From assembly GCA_023391905.1 (NCBI GenBank), contig JAEWAD010000248.1:1-7109 (forward strand): DNA of 7,109 nucleotides. The letters are read 5' to 3'. Below, one piece after another: positions 1 to 5,609 of this stretch. The position numbers and the translations under genes are program-made. Source of the stretch: Pseudomonadota bacterium (GTDB lineage Bacteria; Pseudomonadota; Alphaproteobacteria; Rhizobiales; Kaistiaceae). Numbering within the stretch: position 1 is the stretch's first letter; each line of letters starts with the position of its first letter. Under the pieces are notes generated by a model. That model worked only from the letters and a program-made list of their open reading frames with translations. It ran no database searches and was not told the origin of the DNA.

Positions 1-125
1 GCGCCACCGGCCTTCGCCAGCGTCTTCGTGATCGCCGCGGTCAGCGACGTCTTGCCGTGGTCAACGTGGCCGATCGTGCCAATGTTGCAGTGCGGCTTAG
101 TGCGCTCGAATTTCTCTTTTGCCAT
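1..125 (-). CDS. tuf: Elongation factor Tu, N-terminal fragment (41 codons in window)
   Basis: EF-Tu carries aminoacyl-tRNA to the ribosomal A site as a GTP complex in the cytoplasm. The minus-strand reading starts at the ATG at 125-123 and gives MAKEKFERTKPHCNIGTIGH, followed by a P-loop (GHVDHGKT, residues 19-26) and TSLTAAITKTLAKAGG up to the window edge. This is the near-invariant EF-Tu N-terminus. The protein is normally about 395 residues, so roughly 90% lies beyond position 1. A GGAGAA Shine-Dalgarno element (131-136) lies 5 nt before the ATG and fixes the start. It follows fusA after a 49-nt gap, the standard end of the str operon. Many proteobacteria carry a second tuf elsewhere (family knowledge, not visible here). 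I see no hairpin or clear promoter in the fusA-tuf gap, so cotranscription is the simplest reading. Confidence 0.97.
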   Translation of the reverse strand, partial: MAKEKFERTKPHCNIGTIGHVDHGKTSLTAAITKTLAKAGG

Positions 126-174
126 CGGAATTCTCCGTCGTGTCTGTCAGCAGGTTGGGTTTCGCGTGAGAGGT

Positions 175-2250
<2,076 letters not shown>

Positions 2251-2273
2251 AACGGACTGCCTTTCCGACCGGG

Positions 2274-2744
2274 TTACCAGCGATAGTGCGAGAACGCGCG
2301 GTTGGCTTCCGCCATACGGTGCGTGTCTTCGCGCTTCTTCACGGCGTTGCCGCGGCTGTTCGAGGCGTCGAGCAGCTCGCCCGACAGACGCTCGACCATG
2401 GTCTTCTCATTGCGGCCGCGCGCAGCAGCGAGCAGCCAACGGATTGCGAGAGCCTGACGACGGTCCGTACGGACCTCGACCGGCACCTGGTAGGTCGCAC
2501 CACCGACGCGACGCGAACGCACTTCGATGTGCGGCGCGACGTTGTCCAGGGCCTGGCGGAACACCACGACGGGCTCCTGCTTGGTCCGGTTCTGGATGAT
2601 GTCGAAGGCACCGTAAACGATGCTCTCGGCGACCGACTTCTTGCCGTCATACATGACGGCATTCATGAACTTGGTCACGACAATATCGCCGAACTTGGGG
2701 TCCGGGATGATCTCGCGCTTCTCGGCACTATGGCGACGGGACAT
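2274..2744 (-). CDS. rpsG: 30S ribosomal protein S7
   Basis: S7 is a primary 16S rRNA binding protein that nucleates assembly of the 30S head and touches the E-site tRNA. The 156-residue product has the usual bacterial length. It begins MSRRHSAEKREIIPDPKFGD, carries the N-terminal S7 signature region around residues 20-45 (VTKFMNAVMYDGKKSVAE), the beta-hairpin region near residues 72-92 (IEVRSRRVGGATYQVPVEVR), and ends FSHYRW with TAA. The ATG at 2744-2742 has an AGGA element (2748-2751) only 3 nt upstream, a tight spacing. The stop of rpsL lies just 15 nt before the start, so translation of the two may be linked. In E. coli, S7 represses its operon by binding the rpsL-rpsG gap, but this gap is too short for the E. 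coli-type site. Confidence 0.99.
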   Translation of the reverse strand: MSRRHSAEKREIIPDPKFGDIVVTKFMNAVMYDGKKSVAESIVYGAFDIIQNRTKQEPVVVFRQALDNVAPHIEVRSRRVGGATYQVPVEVRTDRRQALAIRWLLAAARGRNEKTMVERLSGELLDASNSRGNAVKKREDTHRMAEANRAFSHYRW

Positions 2745-2759
2745 TGTTCCTGACCCCTA

Positions 2760-3131
2760 TTACTTCGGACGCTTCGCGCCGTACTTCGAACGACGCTGCT
2801 TGCGGTTCTTGACACCCTGGGTGTCGAGCACGCCGCGCAGGATGTGGTAGCGCACGCCCGGCAGATCCTTGACGCGGCCGCCACGGATCATGACGACAGA
2901 GTGCTCCTGCAGGTTGTGGCCTTCGCCCGGGATGTAGCCAATGACTTCGAAGCCATTGGTGAGGCGAACCTTCGCGACCTTACGAAGCGCCGAGTTCGGC
3001 TTCTTCGGAGTGGTCGTATAGACGCGCGTGCAAACGCCGCGCTTCTGCGGGTTCTCCTGCAGCGCCGGAACCTTGTTCCGCTTCGCCGGCGCTTGACGCG
3101 GCTTGCGGATGAGCTGGTTAATTGTCGGCAT
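2760..3131 (-). CDS. rpsL: 30S ribosomal protein S12
   Basis: S12 lines the decoding centre of the 30S subunit and governs accuracy. The 123-residue product is nearly collinear with the E. coli protein: MPTINQLIRKPRQAPAK, the CTRVYTTTPKKPNS loop, GEGHNLQEHSV, RGGRVKDLPGVRY, and a C-terminal RSKYGAKRPK. Lys43 and Lys88 (numbered with the initial Met), the classic positions of streptomycin-resistance substitutions, are both wild-type lysine, so no rpsL-based resistance is predicted. Asp89 matches the residue methylthiolated by RimO in other bacteria. The ATG at 3131-3129 follows an AAAGG Shine-Dalgarno (3138-3142) at 6 nt. It is the first gene of the str operon here, preceded by a long non-coding leader rather than by rpoC. 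Confidence 0.99.
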   Translation of the reverse strand: MPTINQLIRKPRQAPAKRNKVPALQENPQKRGVCTRVYTTTPKKPNSALRKVAKVRLTNGFEVIGYIPGEGHNLQEHSVVMIRGGRVKDLPGVRYHILRGVLDTQGVKNRKQRRSKYGAKRPK

Positions 3132-3378
3132 GCTTCGCCTTTCAGCTAGCCTACGGTTCTGTTTCGCTCCGCACTTCGCACCCCTGCCATGGCTTGAACC
3201 ATGAACAAAGAGCGCCCGTACCGCTTTCAGCGGAGGCGCTACGAAATGCAGAGGATCACGGCATTCACCGCGATCATGCGTGTCGTTCTAACGTCTGTTT
3301 CGATCCCGACAGTGTTTAAACCTGAACTCCGCAACGCGTCGTCGCTGGAAAATTTGGGCTTACCACCTGCCTGAAAGC
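3132..3378 (-). promoter_or_regulatory. Structured 5' leader of the str operon (about 245 nt)
   Basis: Between the predicted transcription start (about 3378) and the rpsL ATG lies a non-coding leader of about 245 nt. Two hairpins stand out on the minus strand. The first (3254-3275) is an 8-bp stem with one G-U pair and a 6-nt loop. The second (3211-3240) has a 6-bp outer stem AGCGCC/GGCGCT, an internal loop, and a 5-bp inner stem CCGCT/AGCGG closed by a 3-nt loop. The second is followed by CTTTGTTC, a broken U-rich stretch, so it resembles a weak intrinsic terminator or attenuator. Ribosomal-protein leaders often bind their own product or attenuate (established), but binding of S7 or S12 here is inference. 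The transcript start is predicted only from the promoter. Confidence 0.5.
3211..3240 (-). terminator. Attenuator-like hairpin in the rpsL leader
   Basis: The minus-strand RNA can fold with outer stem AGCGCC (3240-3235) pairing GGCGCT (3216-3211), an asymmetric internal loop (one base against four), and inner stem CCGCT/AGCGG (3233-3229 with 3225-3221) with a GAA loop. Downstream bases read CTTTGTTCAT, with five U in the first seven positions but broken by C and G. It is therefore weaker than the rpoC terminator. It lies 79 nt upstream of the rpsL start codon, so full termination here would silence the operon. Partial or regulated termination, or a protein binding site, are both possible. Confidence 0.35.
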
Positions 3379-3384
3379 TCGCGG

Positions 3385-3413
3385 AACCTACTGATTTGAC
3401 GCCCCCCCGTCAA
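3385..3413 (-). promoter_or_regulatory. Probable sigma-70-type promoter of the str operon
   Basis: On the minus strand TTGACG (3408-3413) is followed after exactly 17 nt by TAGGTT (3385-3390). TTGACG matches the alphaproteobacterial housekeeping -35 element. TAGGTT is a poor TATAAT match but fits the looser -10 elements common in this class. A transcript would start near 3378. This is the best promoter-like pair in the rpsL upstream region. The spacer contains a run of G and the second arm of a palindrome that includes the whole -35 element. No start site is shown directly. Confidence 0.6.
3396..3413. repeat. Perfect palindrome TTGACG-N6-CGTCAA over the str -35
   Basis: Positions 3396-3401 (TTGACG) and 3408-3413 (CGTCAA) form a perfect 6-bp inverted repeat around a central run of six C on the plus strand. 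The second arm, read on the minus strand, is the proposed -35 of the str promoter. A protein bound to this palindrome would block or stabilise RNA polymerase binding. It could equally be chance symmetry. The plus-strand TTGACG has no usable -10 at 16-18 nt (GAAGCG at 17 nt), so a divergent promoter is not supported. Confidence 0.5.
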
Positions 3414-3563
3414 GCCCCGAAGCGCCTCAATTTCGCGGGCCTCCCCGGGGCAAGGATTGGCGCCAGAGAGGCCGGAATCCGACACATTCGGAAAGGACGG
3501 CGCCCGCGTCTCGCAACTTTCCGCCGCGCAAGGCGACTCCGCACCGGCGCCACGGCACGACGG
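3414..3563. other. Spacer between the cupin stop and the str promoter, no gene seen
   Basis: This stretch is downstream of the cupin stop codon and upstream of the str promoter. Reading frames here show no family resemblance and lack Shine-Dalgarno elements. It contains a 6-bp inverted repeat GGCCTC/GAGGCC (3438-3443 and 3468-3473) with a 24-base loop and no T-tract, which I do not consider a terminator. The distal arm of the hairpin around the cupin stop codon also falls here. Otherwise I see nothing in it. Confidence 0.6.
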
Positions 3564-3580
3564 TTAGGGTGGCGCCGTGC
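3541..3580 (-). terminator. Hairpin spanning the cupin stop codon, possible transcript end
   Basis: An 8-bp perfect stem (3546-3553 GGCGCCAC with 3569-3576 GTGGCGCC) extends to about 12 bp with one bulged C (3541-3553 with 3569-3580). The 15-nt loop contains the cupin TAA (3564-3566). No T-tract follows on the minus strand, so it is not a canonical intrinsic terminator. It may protect the 3' end of the mRNA or mark a Rho-dependent end. Confidence 0.3.
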
Positions 3581-3995
3581 GCTCCGAGAATGCGATTCCT
3601 TTCTGACCGGTTACGATCATCAGGATTCGCACGGTTTCTTCGCCGACGACTCGGCCGTTGTGGCGATGATCGACCATTTCCGCGAAAGAATCGCCAGCCT
3701 TGAAGATTCGGCTGCCCTGCCCTTCGCTCTCGACCTCGATCGTGCCGGCCAGGATATAGGCATAGGCCGGAACCGGGTGTCGATGCCAGCCGGTCTCGGC
3801 GCCGGCCGGAATCTCGACGATCAGCGACTGCACGAGCGGCTCGTCGGTCTGGAGATAGCGGATCGGAGCGCCGCTCGTCGTCGTCGTCGTCTCGAGGATC
3901 GGCTTCACCCGCACGGCAGGCTTGTAGCTCTCCTCGGCCTGCGCCGCGCCGATGAGCAGAACGGCGCCAAGCGCCGACAGAATCGCATGTCGCAT
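3564..3995 (-). CDS. Exported single-domain cupin protein
   Basis: This is a 143-residue small cupin with a signal peptide; no substrate or reaction can be assigned. Residues 1-20 (MRHAILSALGAVLLIGAAQA) form a typical Sec signal with an AQA cleavage site before EES, so it should act in the periplasm. Cupin motif 1 is at 65-84 (G-x5-HRH-PVPAYAYILAG), with His71 and His73 as likely metal ligands. The usual glutamate is replaced by Ala77/Tyr78. Motif 2 is around 101-114 (GDSFAEMVDHRHNG), where His112 is the likely third ligand. The open frame extends upstream to 4256, but the ATG at 3995 is chosen because a strong purine-rich site (3999-4006) precedes it and the signal peptide begins there. It lies 145 nt after the lipoprotein gene and has its own promoter-like element. 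Thr36-40 are encoded by five consecutive ACG codons. Confidence 0.88.
   Translation of the reverse strand: MRHAILSALGAVLLIGAAQAEESYKPAVRVKPILETTTTTSGAPIRYLQTDEPLVQSLIVEIPAGAETGWHRHPVPAYAYILAGTIEVESEGQGSRIFKAGDSFAEMVDHRHNGRVVGEETVRILMIVTGQKGIAFSERTAPP
3875..3891. repeat. Trinucleotide repeat (TCG)5TC inside the cupin gene
   Basis: Seventeen bases of uninterrupted TCG repeat on the plus strand read as (ACG)5 on the coding strand and encode Thr36-Thr40, between the signal peptide and the cupin core. A unit gain or loss would keep the frame and change the length of the threonine linker. Confidence 0.85.
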
Positions 3996-3998
3996 GTC

Positions 3999-4006
3999 TT
4001 CCCCCC
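3999..4006 (-). promoter_or_regulatory. Shine-Dalgarno element that fixes the cupin start
   Basis: GGGGGGAA on the minus strand ends 3 nt before the ATG at 3995-3993, with the core G run 5-7 nt away. No comparable site precedes the upstream in-frame start codons, which would also bury the signal peptide inside an arginine-rich extension. This decides the start in favour of 3995. Confidence 0.7.
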
Positions 4007-4046
4007 AAACCGAGCGCTCACGGCGCGGGATAAGCTCCACCCTGCC

Positions 4047-4061
4047 CTGCCGTAGCGGCAG
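4047..4061. repeat. Inverted repeat CTGCCG-TAG-CGGCAG at the cupin promoter
   Basis: A perfect 6-bp inverted repeat with a 3-nt centre overlaps the proposed -10 of the cupin gene and the expected start of transcription. It could be an operator. As RNA it would form a tight hairpin at the 5' end of the cupin mRNA, or at the 3' end of lipoprotein-gene transcripts; no U-tract follows, so it is not a standard terminator. Confidence 0.45.
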
Positions 4062-4085
4062 TAGTGATACGCGATTGCGTGTCAA
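4058..4085 (-). promoter_or_regulatory. Candidate promoter of the cupin gene
   Basis: A perfect TTGACA -35 (4080-4085) lies in the gap between the lipoprotein and cupin genes. The best -10 at usable spacing is TACTGC (4058-4063, 16-nt spacer), a weak match to TATAAT but tolerable for alphaproteobacterial promoters. The start would be near 4051, giving a leader of about 55 nt. The perfect -35 is the main support. Confidence 0.45.
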
Positions 4086-4140
4086 AGGGAAGAGGCGGAT
4101 GGAGACATGGCGGCCCGAGTGCCGATGTCGGCCGCGCGCC

Positions 4141-5424
4141 TCAGTAGCGCACGCCCGACTGGGTAGTAAGCAGCTCGCCCGTCGAGCTCGCATTGTCCTG
4201 GAGCGACTTGCCCCAGGCGCGCACCTGGTCGTCATAGGTGTCGCGCGTCTGCGCATCGAGGACGGCCACCGGCGCGGTGACGATCAGGCCGGCGGCGGTG
4301 CCAACGCTCGCCGCCGCCCCCGTCGTGACGGCGACCAGCTTGTCGCCGAGCGCGACATGAGAGTCCGTCATCGTCTGGCCGGACGCGAGACGCGTGCCGA
4401 TCAGCTGGACGACCTCCGGGCTCGCCGCGAACTTGGCGTGGTTGAGCTTGTCGTCGGTCCTGAGCTTGGTGAGATCGATGACGGTGATGCCCTCGGCCGA
4501 CATCTCGGAAGCGTAGGGCTCCTGCGTCACGTCGATCTGGCCGAGCCGTTCGACATTGCCCCAGACCCGGCGCGAGACCTGAAGCGCGCGATCGTCCCGC
4601 GAGACGAAGAGCGTCATGTTCGGACCCGTCGGCCCGATGTCGACCATCATGCGACGGAAGACGTCGACGTCGACGTCGGGCGAGGCGAGCATGACGTTCT
4701 TGATCTTGGCGGGGACGCGCTTGTCGCGGATCGCCATCTGCCGGAGCGCCTCGAGCGCGACCATGTTGCCCATGGAGTGCGCCAGGATCGACACCTCGTC
4801 GACATTCGGATCGTCCGCGAGCGCCGACAGCAGCAGTTCGAGCGCGTCGCGCGAATAATTGGTGCTCTCGCGGTCATAGCCATAGGCGAGTACGCTGCCG
4901 CGCGACGGCCAGGTGAAGAGGATCGGCACCACCTTGGCGTCGGAGTCATGCACGATCTGGGCGAAACGGTAGACGGCGTCCTCGAAGCGGTTGTTGAAGC
5001 CGTGAATGAAGACGAGCGCCTGCCGCTTCGGCGACTGCTTGATCTTGCTGTTGAACCAGGCCTTGGCCTGACCGAGATCCATGTCCTCGGCCTTGACGGT
5101 GACGAAATCCGTCGCCGGGTTGCCGGGCAGCTTCCGCGGCCACTGCACGTCGCCAACCTTGCGGGCGTTGTCCGGCGGGATCGAGACGACGATGTTGGCG
5201 AAGTCGATGGCGCGGGCGCGCTCGCCGGTGAACATCTCACCGCGCTCGGCCGAACGCTGCCGCGTCGTCGCCACCGCCATGTCCACCGTGCTGGATCCCG
5301 GCACGGGGGCGGAGACATCGACCGGCAGGAGCACGCCCTTCGGTCTGCCGGCGCAGCCAGCGAGAAGACCGATCACGACAAGGCCGGTCACTCCCGTCCG
5401 GATCAAAACCGTGAGGCTACGCAA
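4141..5424 (-). CDS. Lipoprotein alpha/beta hydrolase, DUF900-type
   Basis: This is a 427-residue predicted lipoprotein of the DUF900 alpha/beta-hydrolase group; substrate unknown, an esterase or lipase-like activity is inferred from the fold. Residues 1-24 form a lipoprotein signal (Arg2, Arg9, hydrophobic core, lipobox LAGC with Cys24), placing it on the periplasmic face of a membrane. The oxyanion segment FIHGFNN is at 139-145, FTWPSRGS at 170-177, and the nucleophile elbow AHSMG at 215-219 with Ser217. Asp250 or Asp252 in ASPDVDVDVF and His329 in LNHAKF are candidates for the rest of the triad. A glycine/alanine-rich hydrophobic stretch (363-390) follows. The start is TTG at 5424-5422, chosen because it gives the complete lipoprotein signal and GGGGG (5432-5436) lies 7 nt upstream; no in-frame ATG does as well. 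It follows the rpoC terminator by 136 nt and precedes the cupin. Confidence 0.85.
   Translation of the reverse strand: MRSLTVLIRTGVTGLVVIGLLAGCAGRPKGVLLPVDVSAPVPGSSTVDMAVATTRQRSAERGEMFTGERARAIDFANIVVSIPPDNARKVGDVQWPRKLPGNPATDFVTVKAEDMDLGQAKAWFNSKIKQSPKRQALVFIHGFNNRFEDAVYRFAQIVHDSDAKVVPILFTWPSRGSVLAYGYDRESTNYSRDALELLLSALADDPNVDEVSILAHSMGNMVALEALRQMAIRDKRVPAKIKNVMLASPDVDVDVFRRMMVDIGPTGPNMTLFVSRDDRALQVSRRVWGNVERLGQIDVTQEPYASEMSAEGITVIDLTKLRTDDKLNHAKFAASPEVVQLIGTRLASGQTMTDSHVALGDKLVAVTTGAAASVGTAAGLIVTAPVAVLDAQTRDTYDDQVRAWGKSLQDNASSTGELLTTQSGVRY
4660..4677. repeat. Hexanucleotide repeat (GACGTC)3 inside the lipoprotein gene
   Basis: Three perfect tandem copies of the self-complementary hexamer GACGTC encode Asp-Val-Asp-Val-Asp-Val (residues 250-255), exactly at the segment proposed to supply the catalytic aspartate. 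Each unit change adds or removes a DV pair and keeps the frame. Confidence 0.85.
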
Positions 5425-5490
5425 TCCAACACCCCCGAAGCGAATGCGCGGCCTGACGACCAGGCGCGCGGATCCCGTACACCGCTACCA

Positions 5491-5524
5491 TCATAGCGTG
5501 ACGAAATGCACTCATAGCGTCACG
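5491..5524. promoter_or_regulatory. Repeat cluster upstream of the lipoprotein gene, possible operator
   Basis: TCATAGCGTGACG (5491-5503) and TCATAGCGTCACG (5512-5524) are 13-bp direct repeats with one mismatch, offset by 21 bp, that is two helical turns. That single difference also makes CGTGACG (5497-5503) and CGTCACG (5518-5524) a perfect 7-bp inverted repeat. A third AGCGT core sits 10 bp further on (5526-5530). On the minus strand the first copy contains TATGAT (5490-5495), a 5/6 match to a -10 element, though I find no convincing -35 at 16-18 nt. An activator-dependent promoter would fit, but is inference. Confidence 0.45.
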
Positions 5525-5560
5525 CAGCGTCAGAGTCTCGGCAGCACAATAGCGGACATG

Positions 5561-5586
5561 AAAAAGGCCGCCCTGAGGCGGCCTTT
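5561..5586 (-). terminator. Intrinsic terminator of the rpoBC transcript
   Basis: On the minus strand AAAGGCCGCC (5586-5577), loop TCAG (5576-5573), and GGCGGCC followed by TTTTT (5572-5561) form a GC-rich perfect stem, 7 bp of G-C plus 3 A-U pairs, with a run of U. It begins 23 nt after the rpoC stop. This is a canonical rho-independent terminator and separates rpoC from the genes that follow. Confidence 0.93.
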
Positions 5587-5609
5587 AGTCGCGGTGTGTG
5601 GCGGGCCGG

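Noticed and set aside
2992..3006. Streptomycin-resistance substitutions in S12
   Set aside because: Lys43 and Lys88 are both the wild-type residues.
3146..3202. 18-codon minus-strand frame (starting MVQAMAGVRS) just upstream of rpsL
   Set aside because: No Shine-Dalgarno element and no recognisable content; short frames of this size are expected by chance.
3188..3203. Small inverted repeat CATGG/CCATG with a GGTTCAA-like centre, resembling a tRNA T-arm
   Set aside because: A 5-bp stem only; no acceptor, D or anticodon arms can be built around it, so it is not a tRNA.
3122..3319. Plus-strand frame in the rpsL leader
   Set aside because: No promoter or ribosome binding site, overlaps the rpsL start, and the region is better explained as a minus-strand leader.
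3438..3473. Inverted repeat GGCCTC/GAGGCC as a terminator
   Set aside because: Only 6 bp of stem with a 24-base loop and no T-tract on either strand.
3996..4256. N-terminal extension of the cupin up to 4256
   Set aside because: The extension is arginine-rich, overlaps the end of the lipoprotein gene, and would hide a clean signal peptide that begins at 3995 behind a strong ribosome binding site.
3952..5496. Plus-strand open frame of 514 codons as a gene
   Set aside because: Codon-aligned antisense shadow of the lipoprotein hydrolase, which has a lipobox, nucleophile elbow and family motifs on the minus strand.
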